The position numbers and the translations under genes are program-made. DNA of 11,230 nucleotides. It comes from Bacteroidota bacterium. Its GTDB lineage: Bacteria > Bacteroidota > Bacteroidia > Chitinophagales > Saprospiraceae. Under the pieces are notes generated by a model. It was not told the origin of the DNA. It worked only from the letters and a program-made list of their open reading frames with translations, and ran no database searches. The stretch covers positions 1 through 11,230 of the forward strand of contig JAJRQS010000298.1 in NCBI GenBank assembly GCA_024280135.1, given 5' to 3'. This document shows positions 1 to 8,400 of this stretch, piece after piece (the stretch's first letter is position 1; each line of letters opens with the position of its first letter).

Positions 1-64
1 AATAGCAATTAAAAAGCAGAAAAAACAAAAGCAATCACTATCTTAGCCAAAAAACAAAAACAAA

Positions 65-152
65 AGATAACAAGCGATGATGACATCAGCCTCCCTTTGC
101 CGCAGGCGCAACACAAAGGGAGTCCGATGCATATCGCGGAGCCGTTAGGTGC
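65..152 (+). repeat. attC-like recombination site, copy 1
   Basis: Imperfect hairpin bounded by AGATAAC (65-71) and GTTAGGT (144-150). The right core fits the integron consensus GTTRRRY exactly and is followed by GC, as in many attC sites. Pairs seen: GCGAT 74-78 with ATCGC 133-137, ATG 80-82 with CAT 130-132, CATC 84-87 with GATG 126-129, CTCCCTTTG 91-99 with CAAAGGGAG 114-122. G79 and A83 are left as single bulged bases on one arm only, resembling the extrahelical bases that orient attC recombination. The terminal loop (100-113) is the same in all three copies. The upstream gene would lie left of the window: one frame open from the left edge stops at 44-46, 18 nt before the left core, matching the spacing at the other copies, but it is too short to call. 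Alternative: a dispersed palindromic repeat unrelated to integrons. Confidence 0.7.
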
Positions 153-381
153 AATAATAGTAAAAAGAAAGACAGCAATTCGTTAAAAAATGAAATTAAA
201 AAGTTAGTATCATTTAAGCAAAACCAACCAAAGCCAATCATTTTGAATTTGGCTAAAACTACTAGATGAATAGTACGCTTATAGAATTGGTTAGATTATT
301 ACATTTATTGTTGCTTCGGTCGATATTGGCCAAGCCTCTTTGGTGAATAGAGTTAAAAATTCACTTTGTAAATTATTTGTT

Positions 382-3300
382 ATGAATACAAATGTTATTT
401 TGGTTATTCAACCTCAAAAAGAGGTTAGCTTTTTGACTCGTTCTTTTCAAAAGAAAGCTCTTCTATTGTTTTTTTTAGTGTTCTCATTTATGTTTGACTT
501 GAATGCACAAATCCAAAAGTGCTACACATGGGAAGCGGAACAAGAACTGCGAGCCCAATACCCCCAACTTGGAACAAAAGCAGATTTTGAAGCTTGGATG
601 AGAAAAACTGTAAAGTCAGCTGTCCAATTTAGGGATGTTACTGATGTTACGATAGTGCCAATTATTTTCCATATTATTCATGATGGAGAAAATATTGGAA
701 CTGGAGATAATATTAGCGCAAATTTTGTTACTGCCCAGATAGAACAATTGAATAATGATTTTGGTAAAATAGATGGAACTAGCGGAGATAATGAAGAAGA
801 AGTAGGTGCTTCCACAGATATTCGGTTTTGCCCTGCATTAACAAACCCAAATGGTGACTTGTTACCAGAGTCTGGTATAAATAGAATTGATAGGAATGAT
901 ATGGGTTGGGTCGCACCTCCTTATTCAGGTGTAACCATTAATTCTTATATTGAGGCGACGATAAAACCTATGTCACAATGGAACCCAGAGCAGTATTTAA
1001 ATGTTTGGGTTTGCCGTGGAGCTGGTGGTCTTTTAGGTTATGCAACATGGCCAATTCAATCAGGTCTTACTGGTGTTCCTCTTCCAGTTGTTGCCAATAG
1101 GGATGGTGTCATGATCATTCCAAGTTCAGTAGGTTCAACGGAATCTCCCTTTCCGTCAGGAGGCGCCTATAATCAAGGACGAACTCTTACTCACGAATTA
1201 GGTCATTTTTTCGGTCTTCGACATATTTGGGGAGATGGTGGCTGTGGCGTTGATGATTTTTGTGGAGATACACCCAATTCCGATGGTTCAAATTTTGGGT
1301 GCCCTACATCACATCAATCTTGTGGAACAACTGATATGGTTAGGAACTATATGGACTACACAGATGATATTTGCATGAACATTTTTACTATGGATCAGAG
1401 AACAAGGATGGATGCAGTACGAAGGAATTCTCCTCGCAGAATGTTTGATCAAGTGGCTTGTAATAATCAAGGATGTGGAGTGCTTGCGAATTCCCACGTT
1501 AGTGAGAATACAATATGGGAAGAAGAATCGACACCACTTGGAGTATCATTCATGGGAACGATATTTGTCCATTCTGGTGCCACTTTAACCATTAACACCC
1601 CAATTTCTTTTGGCCCTGGTGGGGGGATTTATATTTATGATGGTGGAAAAGTAATACTAAACAGCACGCTAACCAGTTGCGACAGATGGAATGGAGTGAG
1701 AGTATTTGGTGGTGCAGAGTTTAGATCAAACCCGGGCTCGGTAATAGAACATGCTGTTTGGGGTATTTCAAGTACAGAATGGGGAGTGTTTCTGGGTACA
1801 GCTAAAATTGATTGTAATGGAACTACTTTTAGAAACAATGGAGTTGCTGCGATGATAGCTACTAAAAATGGTATAGAATTGGAAAAACAAGCTTATTATG
1901 CGAACTTTTCTAATTGTGAGTTTATTACTAATAATGAGATGAGGCATGAAAAGTTTTGGGCTTTCATCACTTCCTACAATGTCAAGGGAGTGGCCGAGTA
2001 TCTGCCAGCTGTTTTTGTCTTTGAATGTAATTTTATAGATCTTCAAACGAATTCAACTTATTCCAATAAATGGAACTCAGGAATTGTTGCCTTAAATGGA
2101 GATTTAGGTGTATATCATAGTACTTTTAGGTCTTTATATAGCGGTATAGAAGCTAGGGCTGGCTTGACTGACAATCCCTGGCTACGCCTAAATGAGTGTA
2201 AGTTTTTTGACTGTGGCTACGGTGTTCTAAATTCTGGAATCACTGGTTCTTATTTCAGAAATAATACCTTTGGTTTTGTAAACCAAACGGAAGGTGTCAG
2301 CGTGATTTTACAAGACCAAATGAATGATACTTATTTCCAAGGCAATGTTTTTAAGCGTACACAGGTGGGATCTGACCCATCAAAATATGGGTCCATTGGT
2401 CTCTACATCAACAGTATCGGTGCTTCGAAGACTAACAAGATTCGAAAAAATTCTTATACGAACATCGACTACGCAAATATAGCAAGAGGGAATAATGCTA
2501 ATTTTGTAAATGGATTACATTATTTGTGTAACACAAATTCCCACAATAGTGCTTTTGATTTTTTAGAATTTAGTGGGTATGCAATGCGTGATGAGCAGGG
2601 ACTAGCATCAGTAAATAATATTTTTCTTCCATCAGGCAACACCTTCTCACATCTATCATGGGATTTTGGTAATTTTGGTCAAAATATAGCTAATTATTAT
2701 TATACCAAAGGGAATGATAGTCAAACGCCTGGAGGAAATAGTGGTAATAATGGAAATTATGATGGAATAGTTCTCCAACCTAAAATTGCTTCTAATCATT
2801 GTGACTTCAGAAGGGAGCGTCGAGCACTAACGACAGTGCAAGAAGCGATGGACAATGAGCAAGATTATAGTCGTAATAACAGTTCTCATCAAATAGCGCT
2901 ACAAGACTACAACAATGCTAAGAATAGTGGAAATACTGATTTGATTAAATCAAAAAAGGCATCTTTAACGTTCGAAAGTGACAGATTAGGTCAAACGGTC
3001 GCTTTGGGTTATAATTATGCAAGAAAGCAACCAAATAATAGGACTGAAACTCGTATGTGGATTCGACGGTTTAATAATGTTGCTGGGGATTATTTACTTG
3101 TAGGAGATTATTTTGGAAACGGGGAATATCAACAGGGATTGGCCGTACTTACTGAAATGGCTTGGAAACGTCAATTAACAGAGAAGGAAATGATTGATTT
3201 GGATAAAGTGGAGCATATCTATCAAACTATTGCAGAAGATGGGCTGGACAATTTGAATCCATCTTTCTTGACTGATCTAGAATCTTACGCAGCATCTAAA

Positions 3301-3681
3301 GAAGGAAAATCTTGCTTTTTAGCTCGAACGATATTGCGAAATGATGGTCAGTATTATGCTCCGATTACAGACATTCCTGCGCAGTTTAGAAAAGACGAAG
3401 ATATTACTGGGAAAATGGCAGAATCTATTAAAATGTTAGTTTCTCCGAATCCTGCGGACTATCACGTAACTTTTGATTGGACAGCTTTCAACACGATGGG
3501 TAAAGAAGTACGAATTGAAATATCCAATCAAATGGGTATGTTGGTTGACATTCTTCGTCCCAATATGGGAAGCACGTCCCAAAACTGGACAACAGATAAA
3601 GTAAGTGGCAGTAGCTGTCATTATGGCTTGTTCATTGATGGGCAAGAAGCCGATAGTGGTCAGATTATTATTAATAAATAA
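382..3681 (+). CDS. secreted M43-type (pappalysin-like) metalloprotease with beta-helix-like region and T9SS sorting domain
   Basis: Predicted secreted zinc endopeptidase of 1099 residues. A signal peptide (hydrophobic run about residues 27-37, cleavage near Ala42 in LNAQ) is preceded by a rather long N-region. The catalytic domain (about 90-355) carries HELGHFFGLRH with zinc ligands His271, His275 and His281 and catalytic Glu272, a Cys-rich GD.C/DTP segment, and the Met-turn NYMDY (Met324) followed by FT.DQ..RM, all typical of M43B pappalysin/cytophagalysin proteases. Residues about 375-800 are Asn/Gly-rich short strands resembling a right-handed parallel beta-helix. About 806-1000 is polar and probably helical. 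The last 84 residues (SPNPADY..., ending in IIINK) are a T9SS type A sorting domain, so export to the surface or medium is expected. ATG 382 was chosen over TTG 340, which adds 14 residues. A TTG at 433 would give a more compact signal peptide. First gene after attC-like copy 1, with a terminator directly behind. Substrate unknown. Confidence 0.93.
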   Translation: MNTNVILVIQPQKEVSFLTRSFQKKALLLFFLVFSFMFDLNAQIQKCYTWEAEQELRAQYPQLGTKADFEAWMRKTVKSAVQFRDVTDVTIVPIIFHIIHDGENIGTGDNISANFVTAQIEQLNNDFGKIDGTSGDNEEEVGASTDIRFCPALTNPNGDLLPESGINRIDRNDMGWVAPPYSGVTINSYIEATIKPMSQWNPEQYLNVWVCRGAGGLLGYATWPIQSGLTGVPLPVVANRDGVMIIPSSVGSTESPFPSGGAYNQGRTLTHELGHFFGLRHIWGDGGCGVDDFCGDTPNSDGSNFGCPTSHQSCGTTDMVRNYMDYTDDICMNIFTMDQRTRMDAVRRNSPRRMFDQVACNNQGCGVLANSHVSENTIWEEESTPLGVSFMGTIFVHSGATLTINTPISFGPGGGIYIYDGGKVILNSTLTSCDRWNGVRVFGGAEFRSNPGSVIEHAVWGISSTEWGVFLGTAKIDCNGTTFRNNGVAAMIATKNGIELEKQAYYANFSNCEFITNNEMRHEKFWAFITSYNVKGVAEYLPAVFVFECNFIDLQTNSTYSNKWNSGIVALNGDLGVYHSTFRSLYSGIEARAGLTDNPWLRLNECKFFDCGYGVLNSGITGSYFRNNTFGFVNQTEGVSVILQDQMNDTYFQGNVFKRTQVGSDPSKYGSIGLYINSIGASKTNKIRKNSYTNIDYANIARGNNANFVNGLHYLCNTNSHNSAFDFLEFSGYAMRDEQGLASVNNIFLPSGNTFSHLSWDFGNFGQNIANYYYTKGNDSQTPGGNSGNNGNYDGIVLQPKIASNHCDFRRERRALTTVQEAMDNEQDYSRNNSSHQIALQDYNNAKNSGNTDLIKSKKASLTFESDRLGQTVALGYNYARKQPNNRTETRMWIRRFNNVAGDYLLVGDYFGNGEYQQGLAVLTEMAWKRQLTEKEMIDLDKVEHIYQTIAEDGLDNLNPSFLTDLESYAASKEGKSCFLARTILRNDGQYYAPITDIPAQFRKDEDITGKMAESIKMLVSPNPADYHVTFDWTAFNTMGKEVRIEISNQMGMLVDILRPNMGSTSQNWTTDKVSGSSCHYGLFIDGQEADSGQIIINK

Positions 3682-3693
3682 ATTTTTTCACTT

Positions 3694-3726
3694 GTTCTGG
3701 CTTGCCTTGGCAAGCCAGAACTTTTT
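3694..3726 (+). terminator. rho-independent terminator between the M43 protease and propeller genes
   Basis: A perfect 13-bp inverted repeat, GTTCTGGCTTGCC (3694-3706) with GGCAAGCCAGAAC (3709-3721), is followed directly by five T residues (3722-3726). Sterically the loop is probably CTTG, leaving 12 bp. It lies 12 nt after the protease stop codon and only 11 nt before the next start codon, leaving almost no room for a separate promoter, so it may be partial read-through control or an RNA-stabilising 3' end rather than a full stop. Confidence 0.85.
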
Positions 3727-3737
3727 AAATCAACCAC

Positions 3738-5231
3738 ATGCTTGTAAAACGATTTTTATTTTCTATGCTAAGTTTAATTTTGGCAACTGTAGTCTATAGT
3801 CAACAGGGCTTCTTAAAGGTTTTTGATAATTCTAAGCATGAAGCAGCTATATTTTTAGATATTATTAGTGATAATGATACTTTAGTATTTTATGGAGTGA
3901 CTCAAGATTCTACTGGAGTCCATGGTACAGGTTTCTATAGGATCGACACCTTTGGGAATGTCTTAAAAAAGAACATAATCATAGACCCCGATAAGACTTT
4001 AACAACATCGTATGTTTCAAGAAAAAAAATACTTAAGACTTCTGATGAGAATTACGCCGTGATTGGCACTACGGAAGAAGGAAATTATTTTTTAAAAGTA
4101 AATAAAAATTTGGAGTTGTTAGCATATGTACATTACCCTTCAGATATATATACATCTAATGCCTCCTTAATAGAAGATGATAGTGGCTTCCTGATTGTGC
4201 TTGCAAAACAGCAGTCAAATAACTCCTTAGCTGATGATGTTCTTTTGATAAAAACAGATAGGAATGGACAAGAATTGTGGCGAAAAGAATACGGGACTTA
4301 TGAATATGGTGAATCACCAAATGAGATAATTAGGGTAAATACCAACAATTATATAATTTGTGGGGGGTATTCAAGGCCTCCAGTTGAATTTGGGGAGTTT
4401 TCTTATTGGGGATCGAGTTATTTTTTGAGTATCGATAGTAGTGGCAATGAACTTTGGGAGTGGCATAGTGATACAACAAATATACGGGGACTTGCAAATA
4501 AAGTATTTCATTTAGCTGATAATAGCTGGCTTTACTCAGGTATTACATGGGAATGGAATGATGGAGAATATATGATGCGCCCGATGCTTGTTCGTATGGA
4601 TGAAGAATTTAATATAATGTGGGAAAAAATGTTCGGCTATTTAGGTCACTTCCAAGGTTTTCAGGATTTGAATGAGACACCTGATGGTAACTTTATTGCA
4701 TCGGGCTATGCTGACTTGACGCCAGCGCTTGATTACCCTAAAGGTATACATTACAAGTTTTCTCCTGAAGGAGATAGTATTTGGTTACGACAAGACTCTG
4801 TTTACGCTTGGGATAGAATGCGTGTTATGGGTACTGCTGTCTTATCTAGTGGTAGTATTATCTCCATCGGATATACTCGTTATGGTCCATATGGGGAGAC
4901 TGGTTTTATTATGAAACTAACTCCTGATGGGTGTTTGGATACTTTGAATTGTTTTCCTGTGTTGGCGCAAAATCCAGTAACTGAAGTCGAATCTATGAAG
5001 ATTTATCCCAATCCTGCTTATGCAAGCATCAATATAGAACTACCAATTAAGGGCATTCGACAAAAAAGAATAAAAATCATTAATTTGCAAGGGCAAGTAG
5101 TTATGGAAATTGAATTATTTGAAGGCGAAATTGAATTGGATGTGTCAAAATTGAGTTTGGGATTTTATTCCGTCGAAGTGATTACTAAAAATAGGAGATT
5201 CCTTGGGACATTTATTAAAATGAAAGAGTAG
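3738..5231 (+). CDS. secreted beta-propeller protein with T9SS sorting domain
   Basis: 497-residue exported protein of unknown function. It has a clear signal peptide (basic MLVKR, hydrophobic core, cleavage near VYSQ at 21). Seven copies of a strand motif ending in a small residue, of the style xxxxD.gN.ivxG, begin near residues 42, 98, 144, 197, 256, 310 and 367. Mean spacing is about 54 residues, and D..G..LW segments lie between several of them. This fits a seven-bladed propeller of the SBBP/PQQ-like kind. Residues 418-497 (KIYPNPAYASINI to FLGTFIKMKE) form a T9SS type A sorting domain. No catalytic residues are recognised, so binding or display is more likely than enzymatic activity. It begins 11 nt behind a terminator-like hairpin and ends 25 nt before attC-like copy 2, making it the last gene of the unit. 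Its repeats resemble the N-terminal propeller of the subtilase gene in the next unit. Confidence 0.9.
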   Translation: MLVKRFLFSMLSLILATVVYSQQGFLKVFDNSKHEAAIFLDIISDNDTLVFYGVTQDSTGVHGTGFYRIDTFGNVLKKNIIIDPDKTLTTSYVSRKKILKTSDENYAVIGTTEEGNYFLKVNKNLELLAYVHYPSDIYTSNASLIEDDSGFLIVLAKQQSNNSLADDVLLIKTDRNGQELWRKEYGTYEYGESPNEIIRVNTNNYIICGGYSRPPVEFGEFSYWGSSYFLSIDSSGNELWEWHSDTTNIRGLANKVFHLADNSWLYSGITWEWNDGEYMMRPMLVRMDEEFNIMWEKMFGYLGHFQGFQDLNETPDGNFIASGYADLTPALDYPKGIHYKFSPEGDSIWLRQDSVYAWDRMRVMGTAVLSSGSIISIGYTRYGPYGETGFIMKLTPDGCLDTLNCFPVLAQNPVTEVESMKIYPNPAYASINIELPIKGIRQKRIKIINLQGQVVMEIELFEGEIELDVSKLSLGFYSVEVITKNRRFLGTFIKMKE

Positions 5232-5256
5232 AAGGTGGAAAAGAAAAAAATAAAGT

Positions 5257-5344
5257 CGCTAACAAGCGATGATGACATCAGACTCCCTTTGCCGCAGGCG
5301 CAACACAAAGAGAGCCCGCTGCATATCGTCGAACCGTTCTTGAC
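5257..5344 (+). repeat. attC-like recombination site, copy 2
   Basis: Starts 25 nt after the stop codon of the propeller gene. Left core CGCTAAC (5257-5263), right core GTTCTTG (5336-5342). The stem repeats copy 1: GCGAT 5266-5270 with ATCGT 5325-5329 (one G-T pair), ATG 5272-5274 with CAT 5322-5324, CATC 5276-5279 with GCTG 5318-5321 (one mismatch), CTCCCTTTG 5283-5291 with CAAAGAGAG 5306-5314 (one mismatch). The same two bases are bulged (G5271, A5275). The two outer cores pair with each other only over AAC/GTT, while the right core is the perfect complement of the left core of copy 3. That is the pattern expected when the right core belongs to the following cassette. GTTCTTG departs from the GTTRRRY consensus. 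Confidence 0.72.
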
Positions 5345-5482
5345 AACTAAAAACAAAAAGAATGGTACAAACTCAACTTATTCACAAAACGTATTATTTC
5401 AAGTCATACTACTGACAATGATACTACGTTAACACCATAAAGCCAATGAATTTATTTCGTTAATTTTTCAAAATTAGATAAA

Positions 5483-8400
5483 ATGAAAAAATTAATCCAT
5501 TTTTTTGTACTTATTTCTTTCCTTCTACCATCTAAATTTAATGCGCAAATACTAGTCAATCGAGAATGGGTGGAGCTAACTGGCAACCCTGATGGCTCGA
5601 ATACATTTCTATCAGACTGGGATCAAATAGATTGGACAAACTCTGCCCTGGACGGGCAAGAAAATTTACTTGTAGTAGGAAATATTTTGCAAACTCCTGG
5701 AAATACGGATATAATTACAACAAAATTTGATCGTGATGGTGGAGTTTTATGGGAAAAAACCTTTTCTGGGCCTACAAATGGATATGATTACGGTGTTGCC
5801 TTATCACTTGATAATCAGGATAATGTGTTTGTGGCAGGAGTTGTCTCAATAGCTTCTGGGCAGTCAGCGGTTCAATTAATTAAATATAACTCAAACGGGA
5901 ACCTATTATGGTCTTCTCTCTGGGGCAATAATGTTGGAAATCTATATGATTTACCGACATCAATTACCTTAGATGATTCGGGTAATATCATTGTAATTGG
6001 GGCAACTATTAACGCTGCACTAAAGACAGACTGGATTTTACTGAAATTTGACCCTACCGGAAGCTTGTTGTGGGATAAGACCTTTGATTATGCTGGACAT
6101 CATGACTTACCAACACAGGTTGTTGTAAGTTCTTCAAATGATATTGAAGTTCTAGGCTTTTCGGAAAATGCTCCCGCTTCGGTTAATTTTGTTCGTGTTG
6201 CCTTTTCTGGTTTGAGTGGGCTTGTTTTGTCGCAAGACACAAAGTATTTGTCCGAGATAAGTGGCTCATTACCAACTTCCGCTGCATTAGATGTCAACCA
6301 AAATATCTATATTGCAGGAACGTCTAATGACTCAACCAACACGGATATTAAGCTAATTAAAATTAATTCAGCCTTTGAAATTGAGTGGGTTAAGACAATA
6401 GACGCAGAAGGACTGGATGACATTGCAAAATCTGTAGTTGTTGATAAAAGTGGAAATGTCATTGTTGCAGGTGAATCGGAAAATGAAAAAGATGGTGGTT
6501 ATTTTACGATTAGGAAGTACAATCCTGATGGGGAAGAGCTTTTTAAAGTGGCTCTTGATGGGTATTTAGATGAATCAAGGTCATCCGTCCAAAAATTAAA
6601 AATTAATGAGAATAATGATATTTTTGTTCTCGCTGAAATAAATAGAAAAGGAACGAAAGATATTGCTACTTATGTCTATGATTCGGAAGGAAAATTGAAG
6701 GTTGAGAAGATTTATGATAGCAAAGGAGATGATAGGCCAAAATCATTGCAGGTAAATTCATCAAATGAAGTATTTATAACAGGAATAGCTAGTGGGTTTG
6801 AAAACAAAAATATTGCTGCAAAGTACAAAATAGAAGAGATCCCTATAGTTTGGGTGAATGATGCTAATGGGAAGCCAACTCATCGTGGAAATACTGTAAT
6901 TGTACGATTTGATAGCAGTGCTGTTATTAAGGAGCATATTGATAACTTGGATGTTGTTACGGCTGATATTGATTATTTTGTTAAGCAATCGGCTATTGAT
7001 GAAGTTAATAAAAGGTTGAGTTTCTCAGCTGAAAGGTCTAAGTTGATTCGGATATTTAAGCGTTTAAAAACGACACATACAGTTTCCATTTTCCGACAGG
7101 GTACAGAAATTCCAATTAAGCCTTTTTGGGCTACTTTTGAGATGATATTACCTGACGGTACATCGGTTGCACAAACGATCTCTGAATTAGAGAGTTCTTT
7201 TCCTACGGTGTTTTATGCGGAGCCTAATTTTGCTGTTAGCTTAGCTACGGTACCTGATGATAGTTTGTATAATGAACAACTTTCTTTGCATCATTCTGGC
7301 GGTTTGGATACGAATGATGTCAATGTTGAACCTGCTTGGGATTTTACAACTGGAGAGTCTTATATACGTGTTGGTATTTTTGACTCTGGACTTGAATTTC
7401 GGCATGAAGATCTTCAGTATAGTAGTCCTTTTGGTTTGACATCAGTAGTGGTAGATGGATGGGACTATAGTACAAATGTTCCTTTGAAGTCACTAACATA
7501 TGCAGATAGAACTGCTGATACTGTTTATCATGGTACACATGTTGCGGGTATTTTAGGGGCTGTCAGAGACAACGTTACAGGGATTTCGGGAATAGCTGGA
7601 GGCATGGACAATGGAACGCCTTCAATTTCGCCTCTAGGAGTATCACTTTATGGACTAAAGATACTCGATGGTGGATTGACTGCAAGAATCTCAAATGCAA
7701 TATTTGAATCAGCATCGTTAGCCATTGATACTACTGTAATGGATACGACTTTGGGCTATGCACTGCATATCATGAATCACTCTTGGGCTTCAACATTAAA
7801 ATTTGGCTATTTGAATAGTAAAAGCAAAACACTAAGTGACGCTGTTCATTATTCTAATAGAAACGGAGTTGTGGAAGTTGCAGCTAGGGGGAATTGGCCA
7901 TCACCTCTTCCTGTTTTAACGGATCACGATTCTCTTTATCCAGCATGTTATAACGATAACTGGGTACTTAGTGTTGGAGGGACTGGTCAGAATGGAGCAT
8001 ATAAATATGATGGTAATGGAGGGTATTGGTGGCATCCATTTGTAGGGAGTGGTGTGGATATAGGAGCACCTTGTATTGCACCATTAATAGAAACAATTGA
8101 TATTGAATATCCGGCAATTGGTACTCCAAATTATTCTAAATATGAAGAGTTTAATGGAACTTCAGCTGCTGCACCACATGTTTCTGGAGCAGCAGCGTTA
8201 TTGCTTTCGTATTTAAATGATGTGAATACGTCTTATTTGAACCTTGTTCATGAGGATTTGGAGTATATTATAGAGAACTCTGCTACAAAGCCAGATGAGA
8301 CTCTTTTTGATGTAAATAACTATAATGACTCAATTGGCTATGGTCGATTAAATATTGGGACTGCTTTTGAAATGATAGAAAAGCCAGAGCATATTCTGTA

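Larger units (their letters stand above)
145..5336 (+). mobile_element. putative two-gene integron-like cassette A
   Basis: Boundaries are set by the expected crossover point between G and TT of the right core (G|TTRRRY) in attC-like copies 1 and 2. The unit is about 5.2 kb and holds the M43 metalloprotease and the beta-propeller gene, both pointing toward the attC-like site at its end, as in integron cassettes. If excised, its own left core (CGCTAAC, 5257-5263) would face the core GTTAGGT at its start and pair over CTAAC/GTTAG, better than the AAC/GTT it shares with its current right neighbour. Known cassettes are usually a single gene of under about 1 kb, so this size is exceptional. No integrase is visible. 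Mobility is inferred, not shown. Confidence 0.5.

Noticed and set aside
2..46. Tail of an upstream gene, open from the left edge with a stop at 44-46.
   Set aside because: Only 14 codons, Lys/Gln-rich low-complexity; the distance to copy 1 fits the pattern of copies 2 and 3, but coding cannot be shown.
190..207. Mini-ORF of five codons in the leader between copy 1 and the M43 protease; a similar 17-codon one at 5362-5415.
   Set aside because: Too short and AT-rich; no sign of translation or of a leader-peptide arrangement.
230..238. AAAGCCAAT shared by the leaders of the first genes of both complete units (230-238 and 5439-5447), both near a GAATTT.
   Set aside because: Nine bases in AT-rich leaders at different distances from the sites and starts; not found in the third leader, so probably chance.
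340..381. TTG 340 as start of the M43 protease.
   Set aside because: It adds 14 residues before a signal peptide that is already long; ATG 382 is the first standard start.
1768..2046. Minus-strand open frames inside the large genes (for example 1768-2046, 6761-6988, 9819-10076).
   Set aside because: They overlap genes with clear domains on the + strand, have no recognisable domains, and have compositions expected of antisense shadows.
5461..5468. TAATTTTT before three genes (5461, 9167 and 10348 regions) as a Bacteroidota -7 promoter element (TAnnTTTG).
   Set aside because: It lacks the final G and no TTTG-type upstream element lies at the right distance; T-rich leaders give such matches easily.
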